Below, in pieces: positions 1 through 6,003 of a stretch of 9,319 nt of DNA (positions are counted from its first letter, which is position 1; each line of letters starts with the position of its first letter). The notes under the pieces are model-generated. The model did not search any database. It was not told the DNA's origin and saw nothing but the letters and a program-made list of their open reading frames with translations. Origin of the DNA: an uncultured Lachnospiraceae bacterium. GTDB lineage: Bacteria > Bacillota > Clostridia > Lachnospirales > Lachnospiraceae. The stretch is from the NCBI GenBank assembly GCA_947003375.1, contig CAMQOJ010000139.1:1-9319 (forward strand), given 5' to 3'. A program made the position numbers and the translations under genes.

Positions 1-2
1 TC

Positions 3-1301
3 TCCGACCTGTCCTGCTTTACCGGGCTGGAGTGGATCTCCATCGACGATTCCCTTTCGAAAGGGGACCTGAGGGGCCTGGAATCCCTCACCGGCCTTTA
101 CGCCGAGAACAGCATCACCGAGATGGCCTCCATCGTCCCCCATCCGGAATCCATCACGGAGCTGGGCGTATACGATTCCTTCCTTGCCTCCAGCCTGTCG
201 GGGCTGGACGCCTTCCCCAACCTCATGTACCTGAAGGCGGATTATGCAGGGCTGGAGGACATCTCCGCCCTGGAGCAGTTCCCCGACCTGCTGGGCCTGG
301 CCCTGTCGGGCTGCGACAGGCTCACGGACTTCTCCCCGCTGATGTCCCTGCCCTGCCTGGAGGAGGTGAGCATCCAGTCCGACCAGCTCAAGAGCATCGA
401 TTTCGTCAGGAGCATGCCCGCGCTGACCAACCTGACCATAGAGAGCACCCAGATCGCCAGCGTGGACGCCCTGGGGGACTGCCCCCAGCTGGAGTACCTG
501 TATCTGTACCTGGACGGCTCCTATAACACCACGGACTACTCCGTCATCGGCGATCTGTCGCTCTTAAAGGAGCTGGCCCTGGAGATGAGCGGAAACTATA
601 ATGGCATCATGCCCTCCTTTGCGAACCTGACGGACCTCCGGTCCCTGGCGCTGAAGGGTGTGCGGGACGTGTCCCCCGTAAAGGACGCGGTGGGCCTGAC
701 CTACCTCTCCCTGGAGGACTGCAGCGGGGATTCCCTGGATATGTTCGCCTCCCTGCAGGAGATCCAGGTGCTGTACATCAATGATTTCTCCTCCTATACC
801 AGCTCCCTGGAGCCCCTGACCCATCTGCCGAAGCTGACCATACTGAGCCTTGACGACACGTCCGTCTTCGGAAATGTGGAGGAGATATTCGGCATCCCTA
901 CATTGCAGTATCTGTATCTGGACGACTGCCAGGTGGGCATGGACTTCGCCGCCATCCCCACCAACGAGACCCTGGAGCTCCTGTCCATGAACGACATCTC
1001 CATCCTCCATGACCCCACCTACAATAACGGGGACAGGGTAAAGCTGTCGGAGCATTACGATATGTTCAGCCATTTCCCGAACCTGACGGAGCTCCATCTG
1101 GAGTCCACGGGGATAGACAGCATCGAATTCGTGGCGGGCCTGCCAAAGCTGCAGTACCTGAACATCACGGACAACAATGTCACCAGCTTAAAGCCCCTGG
1201 AGGGCTTGAGCGATTTCCAGGCGGTGTGGTGCGGGCAGAACACCATACTGGAGAACCTGCCGGAGAGCAGCGGGATTTCAGTGTATACTACGGAATATTA
1301 G
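3..1301 (+). CDS. Leucine-rich-repeat protein, 5'-truncated
   Basis: The frame is open from the first bases of the window to a TAG at 1299-1301, giving 433 residues with no beginning. An internal ATG at 123 is not the real start, because the repeat pattern already runs upstream of it (LSCFTGLEWISI, LRGLESLTGLYAE). The protein is built almost entirely of repeats of roughly 20-25 residues of the form LxxLxxLxxLxLxxxxI, for example LTHLPKLTILSLDDT and LPKLQYLNITDNNVTSL, which is the bacterial internalin-like LRR pattern. Such solenoids normally bind proteins or sugars, often at the cell surface. The C-terminus (ending VYTTEY) has no LPxTG motif, membrane span or other anchor, so any export signal or anchor must lie in the missing N-terminal part. 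It is followed by a strong terminator and is not grouped with another gene in view. The LRR assignment is firm; its function is unknown. Confidence 0.85.
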   Translation, partial: SDLSCFTGLEWISIDDSLSKGDLRGLESLTGLYAENSITEMASIVPHPESITELGVYDSFLASSLSGLDAFPNLMYLKADYAGLEDISALEQFPDLLGLALSGCDRLTDFSPLMSLPCLEEVSIQSDQLKSIDFVRSMPALTNLTIESTQIASVDALGDCPQLEYLYLYLDGSYNTTDYSVIGDLSLLKELALEMSGNYNGIMPSFANLTDLRSLALKGVRDVSPVKDAVGLTYLSLEDCSGDSLDMFASLQEIQVLYINDFSSYTSSLEPLTHLPKLTILSLDDTSVFGNVEEIFGIPTLQYLYLDDCQVGMDFAAIPTNETLELLSMNDISILHDPTYNNGDRVKLSEHYDMFSHFPNLTELHLESTGIDSIEFVAGLPKLQYLNITDNNVTSLKPLEGLSDFQAVWCGQNTILENLPESSGISVYTTEY

Positions 1302-1350
1302 TAAAACATGGGGAAATGCGCCAGGCTCCATAAGCTGCGTCAATGACAGA

Positions 1351-1396
1351 AAGCCCCGCCCCCCTGCCTTACAGCACGGCAGGGGGCGGGGCTTTT
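1351..1396. terminator. Bidirectional intrinsic terminator between convergent genes
   Basis: A very GC-rich hairpin pairs AAGCCCCGCCCCCCTGCC (1351-1368) with GGCAGGGGGCGGGGCTT (1378-1394). There is one bulged C and a 9-base loop, and TTTT follows at 1393-1396. Read on the minus strand the same hairpin is followed by a short CTTTC run. It lies between the LRR gene (plus) and the end of the solute-binding protein gene (minus), so it can stop both transcripts. The T-tract is stronger in the plus direction. Confidence 0.88.
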
Positions 1397-1434
1397 GCAT
1401 TTCTCTGTGGGATGCCTCTGTACTGTCCAGCTCC

Positions 1435-3204
1435 TTATTGGACTACGGACAGGTATCTGTCATATGCGCCCTGCTCGATTGCAAGCAGATCGGCCAGGCC
1501 CATCTGGTCCAGCGTGCCGACATAATTGTCCCAGTCAGCGTCCAGATCCAGCTCTCCGGTGATGAACTGCGCCTTGGTGGTCTCCAGATACTTGTTGATG
1601 TCATTGTACAGGGTCAGCCTTGCGTCCGCCTCCTCAGTGGTGTAGGCGATGCGGGGGAACATGTCCACAAAGCTGATGCCCTCCTGACGGTTCGCATAGG
1701 CTGTCAGAGCCGCCCAGCCGTAGGTCTTGACGACATTGTCCCTGAGCAGGGTATCCATGGGAACCTCGAACAGGGCCGCCCTCACGGCATTCTCCTCCAC
1801 CAGGTTAAATCCGGTATTGATGACCGCCCCCTTATAGCGATACTCCTCGTCGGAGGCATAGCCCTCCGGGCAGCGCATCTGGGGATTGTCGAAGTCAAGC
1901 TCGTCATCATGCACATAGTCAAACGTGACGCCCTCATATCCTCTGGTGGCAGCCAGCTTGCCCTCCTCCGAATAGAAGTAATCCAGGAACTTCACTACCT
2001 CCTCGGGATGTTCGGTGTCTGCGCCCACCGCGATCGTGATGCTGCTTCCCACGGGAGTGGCAAGAGGCGCAGTCTTCTCGCTGTGGAGGCTGGAAGTCAG
2101 ACCCGCCAGGCCCACCCACTCGGCGTCATAGCTGATGTCCCTGTTCGCCATGACGAAGGGCGCGGAACCACAGCCGAAGAACCCGTATACATCGCCCTGC
2201 TGCTTGCTGGTGATCTCATCGGAGGTGATGGTGTAGGCCTGCTGTTCCATCAGTCCCTCTGCGTACAGCCTGTGCATGAACCTCAGAAACTCCCTGTAGG
2301 CATCCGTGGTATTCACCAGGTAGACCTTGCCGTCCTCCTCTGCCTCCAGGAGATAGCCAGGGCTCCCCACGCCTCCCATCCTGATTCCGTAGGCATTCAG
2401 CAGCACATTTTCCACGGCATAATAGCTTGCCTGATACAGCATGGGCACCTCGTCGTTGGGGTCGCCGTTGCCGTTGGCATCCTGCTCCTTGAAGGCCTTC
2501 AGCACATCGTACAGCTCATCGATGGTGGATGGGACCTCCAGATTCAGGTTCTCCAGCCACTTCCTGTTGATATAGGTCCTGGACAGACGGTCAGTCAGAT
2601 CCACGCTGACCCTGGCCAGTCCATAAATGCTGCCGTCAGAGGCAGTGACAAACGCTTCCAGCCCGGGATATTCCTCGAAGGTCTTCTGCATGTTGGGCAT
2701 CAGGTGGATATAGTCCTTCAGGTTCAGGAAATATCCCTCCTCCCCCCACTTGTTCATGTCGCCTATGCCAATGCCCGCATTGATGACCAGATCCGGCACC
2801 TTGTCGTCTGCCACCATCAGGGTGCGCTGGGTCTCCCAGTCGGTCTGATAGAAATTGCAGTTCAGGCGGATCCCCAAGCGGTCGGCGTACTCCTCGATGA
2901 CTGCCAGCTTTGTCCAATCCTCCAGACCCGAGGGCTGCGGCCCTGTCACCTCCAGCGTAATCTGCTCCTGGGAGATACGGCCCGCAGCAGAGGCCTCTCC
3001 GCTCCCGCCGCTCTCCGCTTCTCCTTCCCCACTGCCCTCAGCTGCATCGCTGCCCTCTTCCTCTTTGCCGCCCTCCTCCGCCCTGCTTTCCCCGGCAGGA
3101 GCGCCGGAAGAAGATTCTTTACTGTCGCCGCCACAGGCTGCCAGGCCGCAGGCCATTGCCGCTGCCGTCAGCACGGCCAGCAGCTTCTTAGAACATTTTC
3201 TCAT
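1435..3204 (-). CDS. Carbohydrate ABC transporter solute-binding lipoprotein (LplA/YtcQ type)
   Basis: This 589-residue extracellular solute-binding protein would capture an oligosaccharide and deliver it to the two permeases encoded upstream. Residues 1-24 are a lipoprotein signal: charged MRKCSKK, a hydrophobic core, and lipobox LAAC with the lipidated Cys24. Residues 25 to about 75 form a low-complexity Gly/Ser/Glu/Ala linker that lifts the domain off the membrane. The motif at 242-252 (DANGNGDPNDE) is the Asp/Asn/Gly-rich, probably calcium-binding loop typical of the large LplA-like binding proteins. The C-terminal HPEEVVKFLDYFYSEEGK also fits the family. The length is slightly above usual because of the linker. 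The start is supported by GGAGG at 3213-3217, 8 bases upstream. It is the last gene of the importer operon, 138 bases after the LplC-type permease. The family call is firm; the sugar cannot be read from the sequence. Confidence 0.93.
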   Translation of the reverse strand: MRKCSKKLLAVLTAAAMACGLAACGGDSKESSSGAPAGESRAEEGGKEEEGSDAAEGSGEGEAESGGSGEASAAGRISQEQITLEVTGPQPSGLEDWTKLAVIEEYADRLGIRLNCNFYQTDWETQRTLMVADDKVPDLVINAGIGIGDMNKWGEEGYFLNLKDYIHLMPNMQKTFEEYPGLEAFVTASDGSIYGLARVSVDLTDRLSRTYINRKWLENLNLEVPSTIDELYDVLKAFKEQDANGNGDPNDEVPMLYQASYYAVENVLLNAYGIRMGGVGSPGYLLEAEEDGKVYLVNTTDAYREFLRFMHRLYAEGLMEQQAYTITSDEITSKQQGDVYGFFGCGSAPFVMANRDISYDAEWVGLAGLTSSLHSEKTAPLATPVGSSITIAVGADTEHPEEVVKFLDYFYSEEGKLAATRGYEGVTFDYVHDDELDFDNPQMRCPEGYASDEEYRYKGAVINTGFNLVEENAVRAALFEVPMDTLLRDNVVKTYGWAALTAYANRQEGISFVDMFPRIAYTTEEADARLTLYNDINKYLETTKAQFITGELDLDADWDNYVGTLDQMGLADLLAIEQGAYDRYLSVVQ

Positions 3205-3327
3205 TCCTTATACCTCCCTGGTATGATTTTATAATATACATATCTCCGGAAAGCCTTTTCTCCCGAATGTACTATTCCGGAATCCACAGGCTCCGTCGAT
3301 ACGCAGTTACCCTTGCGGCATCCCCAC

Positions 3328-3343
3328 ACGGCCCTCCGGCCGT
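3328..3343 (-). other. Inverted repeat at the end of the LplC-type permease gene
   Basis: ACGGCC-CTCC-GGCCGT is a perfect 6-bp GC-rich inverted repeat with a 4-base loop, touching the stop codon of the permease gene. It has no T-tract on the minus strand, so it is not a clear terminator. It could protect or mark the upstream mRNA, or cause partial attenuation before the binding-protein gene. The rest of the 3205-3342 gap contains the palindrome ATTCCGGAAT and an AT-rich stretch just upstream of the ribosome binding site, but no convincing promoter. Confidence 0.45.
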
Positions 3344-4269
3344 CAGCCCTTGACAGAACCGATCATCACGCCCTTCTCGAAATACTTCTGCAGGAAAGGA
3401 TAAATCAAGAGCATGGGTGCCGTAGAGAGCACGATGACGCCGTATTTCAGCATGTTCGCCGTGTCCGCCTGCTTGATCAGGACCATCATCTCCTCCACCG
3501 AAAAGGACTTGCCCTCCGCCATGGCGGTCTGGGCGAATGTGCTCCTGGTCAGGATCTCCCGCAGGAACAGCTGCAGGGGATACTTTCCTCTGTCTTTCAG
3601 ATAGATCATCTCCGTGAAATAGGAATTCCAGCGCCCTACGCCATAGTACAGCGCCATGACCACAGTGATGGCCTTGGACAGAGGGAATACGATCCGGTTG
3701 AATATCTGGAAGTCATCGCAGCCGTCTATGATGGCCGCCTCCTGAATCTCCATGGGGATGGCGGTCATGAAGTAAGTACGGCAGACGATCAGGTTATACG
3801 CGGAGACCAGACCGCCGATCAGTATCACAGTCCTGGTGTCCAGAAGCCCAAGCTGCTTCACGTTCAGGTATCCCGGGATCAGGCCGCCGCTGAAGTACAT
3901 GGTGACCATGAAGAACACCATCAGGAGCCCTCTCCCCTTCAGGTCCCTCCTGGACATGGCATAGGCGCAGGGCAGCGTGGCCGCCAGATTGAGTACCGTG
4001 CCCAGGAACGTATAGAAAACGGTGTTCACATAGCCTGTCCATATCTCGGTGTACTGCATCAGGTATCTATATCCATCCAGGGACGGCTGCACCGGCCAGA
4101 GGATCATGTCGCCCCCTGCCACCGCCTTGGGATTGCTGAAGGATGCGCTGACCACGAATATCAGAGGATACAGCATCAGAATCAACAGCAGAATCAATAT
4201 GATGTACATGACGATGACAAATATCCTGTCGCCTGTGCCGGTATCTCTTCTCACTTTTTGGCTCTTCAT
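3343..4269 (-). CDS. Carbohydrate ABC transporter permease, LplC/YtcP type (CUT1 family)
   Basis: This 308-residue inner-membrane subunit forms half of the translocation channel for the sugar importer. Hydrophobic spans are visible from about residue 16 (IFVIVMYIILILLLILMLYP) and at several later positions. The cytoplasmic EAA loop that contacts the ATPase is at residues 177-200 (EAAIIDGCDDFQIFNRIVF then PLSKA). The C-terminus KGVMIGSVKG is a hallmark of this permease branch. The length matches the family. It begins 19 bases after the LplB-type permease gene, so the two are co-transcribed and probably translationally linked. AAAGGAG at 4280-4286 is about 10 bases from the ATG, slightly far but acceptable. 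No ATPase gene is present, which is normal for this branch because it uses a shared MsmX-like ATPase. Confidence 0.94.
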   Translation of the reverse strand: MKSQKVRRDTGTGDRIFVIVMYIILILLLILMLYPLIFVVSASFSNPKAVAGGDMILWPVQPSLDGYRYLMQYTEIWTGYVNTVFYTFLGTVLNLAATLPCAYAMSRRDLKGRGLLMVFFMVTMYFSGGLIPGYLNVKQLGLLDTRTVILIGGLVSAYNLIVCRTYFMTAIPMEIQEAAIIDGCDDFQIFNRIVFPLSKAITVVMALYYGVGRWNSYFTEMIYLKDRGKYPLQLFLREILTRSTFAQTAMAEGKSFSVEEMMVLIKQADTANMLKYGVIVLSTAPMLLIYPFLQKYFEKGVMIGSVKG

Positions 4270-4288
4270 AGTCTATGTACTCCTTTCC

Positions 4289-5224
4289 TCAGAACAGACT
4301 GGTCCGGGTCGCCCGGCGGGATATGGCATTGGCGACGATCAGGATGGCGGAATTGACCACAGAGTTGAACAGTCCCGCCGCCGTGCCAAAGGAGAAGTCG
4401 GACTGCTCCAGGCCCACCTTGTACACATAGGTGGAGATGACCTCGGACGCGCTGACATTGGTGGCATTCTGCAGCAGATACACCTTCTCGTACCCCACGC
4501 CCAGAAGGGAGCCGCAGTTCAATATCAGCAGCACGATGATGGTGGGCACCAGCACCGGCAGATTGATGTACCATATCTTCTGGAGCCTGGAGGCGCCGTC
4601 CATCTCCGCGGCCTCTATCAGGGACTTGTCCACGCCGGAAAGGGTGGCGAAGTAGATGATGCTGCCCCAGCCCATCTCCTGCCATACGCCGCTGAGCACG
4701 TAGACCCATTTGAACATGGCCGGTTCCTGCAGGAAAGCCACGGGCTCCGCCCCCGTCATGGCGATGAATTTATTGATGATGCCCGAGGTAGGGCTCACGA
4801 ACAGCGTCACCATGCCGCACAGGACCACTACGGATATGAAGTGGGGCGCGTAGGATATGGTCTGGAATGTCTTCCGGAACCGATTGCTCTTCACCTCATT
4901 CAGCAGAAGCGCCAGGACGATCGGGATGGGGAAGCCCAGGACCAGCGTCAGCAGGCTCAGCGTCAGGGTGTTCTTCAGGATGACCGGGAACCAGTAGGAA
5001 GTGAACAGGCGCGCGAAATTTTGGAATCCCACCCAGGGGCTGCCAAGGATCCCTTTCCGCATGCTGAAATTCTTGAAGGCGATGAGGATGCCGTACATGG
5101 GCTTGTACGCGAACAGGGTGAAGAATATCACTGCGGGCGCGCACATCACATAGAGCCGCCAGTTCCTCAACACGCTTTTCTTCCTGGGTGCCGCCTCTCG
5201 TTCTCTTCGTTTCGTCTGTGCCAT
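4289..5224 (-). CDS. Carbohydrate ABC transporter permease, LplB/YteP type (CUT1 family)
   Basis: This 311-residue inner-membrane permease is the heterodimer partner of the LplC-type permease. The N-terminus is basic (MAQTKRREREAAPRKKS) and cytoplasmic. It is followed by a first span around residues 24-40 and the family signature FAYKPMYGILIAFKNF. The EAA loop is at residues 204-227 (EAAEMDGASRLQKIWYINLP), preceded by the conserved WQEMGWGSIIYFATLSGVD. The length is standard. The start is supported by GGAGGAG at 5227-5233 immediately upstream. It is the first gene of the importer operon. Expression could start in the 152-base gap behind it or come by read-through from the RHH gene further upstream, since no terminator is visible between them. 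Confidence 0.94.
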   Translation of the reverse strand: MAQTKRREREAAPRKKSVLRNWRLYVMCAPAVIFFTLFAYKPMYGILIAFKNFSMRKGILGSPWVGFQNFARLFTSYWFPVILKNTLTLSLLTLVLGFPIPIVLALLLNEVKSNRFRKTFQTISYAPHFISVVVLCGMVTLFVSPTSGIINKFIAMTGAEPVAFLQEPAMFKWVYVLSGVWQEMGWGSIIYFATLSGVDKSLIEAAEMDGASRLQKIWYINLPVLVPTIIVLLILNCGSLLGVGYEKVYLLQNATNVSASEVISTYVYKVGLEQSDFSFGTAAGLFNSVVNSAILIVANAISRRATRTSLF

Positions 5225-5376
5225 GTCTCCTCCATGCTTCCCAGAAGCAGGGCCATGCGCAGGGATATCCTGTTCCTGGATCCTGTGGCGTCTGCTCTGT
5301 ATAGATAATGTTGTTTATTATTTGGTTTCCGATAGTGGGCTTTATGGGCAGTCCGGCTATGTGGGGTTAGGGCATT
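5225..5376 (-). other. Leader region of the ABC importer operon
   Basis: These 152 bases lie between the RHH gene and the first permease gene, both on the minus strand. No intrinsic terminator is visible. On the minus strand the AT-rich stretch CAACATTATCTATACAG could hold a -10 element (around 5298-5312), but no matching TTGACA-like -35 lies at the right distance. That would fit either an activator-dependent promoter or read-through from upstream. A small hairpin, TGCTTC-CCA-GAAGCA (5235-5249), sits directly beside the ribosome binding site. GGATATCC (5263-5270) is a short palindrome in the same leader. None of these is strong evidence of a specific regulator. Confidence 0.35.
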
Positions 5377-5553
5377 TTAATATGTCCTTTCGCGCCTTTT
5401 CCCTTTTGCCGCTTCCTCAAGGCCCCGGACAATTAAATCTCTGATCATATTATTTTGAGTGTCCCGGTAATAGCGTCTCTGCTTAGCCGAATCTAAATCC
5501 GCTTCCATTTTCGGCGTAATGGAAATCGTGAACCTCTTTAAGTCTGTCGCCAT
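5377..5553 (-). CDS. Ribbon-helix-helix (CopG/Arc-like) small DNA-binding protein
   Basis: This 58-residue basic protein starts at MATDLKRF. A first segment, RFTISI, would be the DNA-contacting beta-strand. It is followed by a helix around residues 14-24, and a second helix containing NNMIRDLIVRGLEEA, the usual RHH layout. The start at 5553 is chosen because GGGAGG (5561-5566) lies 7 bases upstream. A longer frame reaching to 5613 would begin upstream of the predicted transcription start and inside the promoter spacer, so it is rejected. It is transcribed divergently from a second RHH gene (5698-5892) of similar design (RFTISI versus RYTVSV, LIVRGLEE versus LIRLGLEQ). Operator-like repeats fill the promoter, which suggests autoregulation. 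It could be an antitoxin-type or mobile-element regulator, but no toxin gene lies beside it. The fold is likely; the target is unknown. Confidence 0.75.
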   Translation of the reverse strand: MATDLKRFTISITPKMEADLDSAKQRRYYRDTQNNMIRDLIVRGLEEAAKGKRRERTY

Positions 5554-5568
5554 GCTTTCGCCTCCCTT

Positions 5569-5670
5569 GGTTCGGTGGTTCATTGAACCTTTTGCCTTAT
5601 TATAGTGGTTCACCGGTTCACTGTCAAGTAGTATTTCACAAATTTATTGTTTACATCTCTGGTTCACTGT
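5569..5670. repeat. Cluster of GGTTCA operator-like repeats in the divergent RHH promoter region
   Basis: GGTTC occurs at 5569, 5577, 5607, 5615 and 5661 on the plus strand, and inverted as TGAACC at 5584-5589. The copies at 5577 and 5584 make the perfect palindrome GGTTCATTGAACC (5577-5589), just downstream of the minus-strand transcription start. The copies at 5607 and 5615 are tandem with an 8-bp period inside the minus-strand promoter spacer. GGTTCACTGT occurs identically at 5615-5624 and 5661-5670, the latter inside the plus-strand promoter spacer. RHH proteins typically bind such short tandem or inverted repeats as dimers of dimers, so these are probably the binding sites of one or both flanking RHH proteins (inference). 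Confidence 0.75.
5599..5627 (-). promoter_or_regulatory. Consensus sigma-A promoter for the minus-strand RHH gene
   Basis: On the minus strand TTGACA (5622-5627) and TATAAT (5599-5604) are both perfect matches, with an ideal 17-base spacer. The spacer is GTGAACCGGTGAACCAC, which contains two tandem GTGAACC units 8 bp apart. Transcription should begin near 5592. A core promoter this strong with repeats in the spacer is the usual design for tight repression. Confidence 0.85.
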
Positions 5671-5678
5671 TGTATAAT
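5650..5678 (+). promoter_or_regulatory. Sigma-A promoter for the plus-strand RHH gene
   Basis: TTTACA (5650-5655) and a perfect TATAAT (5673-5678) are separated by 17 bases. The spacer holds GGTTCACTGT, identical to the copy in the opposing promoter. An inverted pair, TCACTG (5664-5669) and CAGTGA (5682-5687), brackets the -10 element and could be an additional operator. The promoter lies directly upstream of the ribosome binding site of the gene at 5698. Confidence 0.82.
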
Positions 5679-5697
5679 CACCAGTGAGGTGATGAAT

Positions 5698-5892
5698 ATG
5701 GCCACTGCTAAGCCACGATATACCGTATCTGTAGACAATGAATTGTTCCAGCAAATCGAGGATTTTCGTTTTGAACGCCGTTTTCAGACACGTTCGGAAG
5801 CGACTGTAGAATTAATACGCCTGGGGTTGGAGCAGCTCAAAAAAGAAGAAGCCGCCGCAAAAGAAGCCCGGGAAGACGAAAATCTCCAGTGA
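5698..5892 (+). CDS. Ribbon-helix-helix (CopG-like) small DNA-binding protein
   Basis: This 64-residue protein starts at MATAKPRY. The predicted RHH fold has a beta-strand RYTVSVD, a first helix NELFQQIEDFRFERR, a turn RFQTRSEAT, and a second helix VELIRLGLEQLKKEE. A charged, probably helical tail EEAAAKEAREDENLQ follows. The start at 5698 is preferred over an in-frame ATG at 5692 because GAGGTG (5686-5691) gives proper spacing only for 5698. A TTG-initiated frame from 5647 would overlap the promoter and is rejected. It ends at a terminator shared with the convergent AAA/nuclease gene. With its divergent partner it probably forms a regulatory pair acting on the repeats between them. The local sequence is more AT-rich than the flanking genes, which is compatible with acquisition by transfer. 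Confidence 0.78.
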   Translation: MATAKPRYTVSVDNELFQQIEDFRFERRFQTRSEATVELIRLGLEQLKKEEAAAKEAREDENLQ

Positions 5893-5906
5893 CCATCCGC
5901 GCACAT

Positions 5907-5973
5907 AAAATAGCCCAGCAGGCATCTGTCCGAATGTCCAGACAGCTGCCCGCCGGGCTATTTTAATTTTCCT
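5907..5973. terminator. Bidirectional intrinsic terminator after the plus-strand RHH gene
   Basis: AAAATAGCCC (5907-5916) pairs perfectly with GGGCTATTTT (5955-5964). The nested arms GGCATCTGTC and GACAGCTGCC extend the stem. On the plus strand the T-rich tract ATTTTAATTTT follows. On the minus strand the mirror TTTT from AAAA supplies the U-tract for the convergent AAA/nuclease gene ending at 6004. Confidence 0.88.
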
Positions 5974-6003
5974 TTTATTCGATGCGCCAGGGAAGCGCCT
6001 TCC

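Noticed and set aside
1438..3234. Long plus-strand open frame (598 codons) opposite the binding-protein gene
   Set aside because: It is the antisense shadow of a clear lipoprotein gene. It lacks family motifs, has no good start signal, and its composition (Gln/His/Ile/Val rich without domains) is typical of an antisense frame in GC-rich DNA.
3313..5308. Plus-strand open frames of 347 and 419 codons opposite the permeases
   Set aside because: The minus strand encodes textbook permeases with EAA loops; the plus-strand translations are His/Gln/Asp/Arg-rich nonsense without membrane or domain patterns.
5225..5376. Catabolite-repression (cre) site upstream of the sugar importer
   Set aside because: I found no sequence close enough to the cre consensus in the leader to support a call.
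5554..5613. Longer N-terminus for the minus-strand RHH protein, starting at a GTG at 5613
   Set aside because: The start would lie upstream of the predicted transcription start (about 5592), in the promoter spacer. MATD at 5553 has an excellent ribosome binding site.
5569..5670. CRISPR array from the repeated GGTTCA units
   Set aside because: Units are only 6-10 bases, irregularly spaced, both direct and inverted, and lie within promoters; no spacer-repeat structure is present.
5647..5697. Longer N-terminus for the plus-strand RHH protein from TTG at 5647
   Set aside because: It overlaps the -35 and -10 elements of its own promoter; GAGGTG supports 5698.
5377..5892. Toxin-antitoxin module
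   Set aside because: Both proteins look like DNA-binding antitoxin-type RHH proteins and are divergent; no toxin frame (RelE, MazF, PIN or similar) is adjacent.
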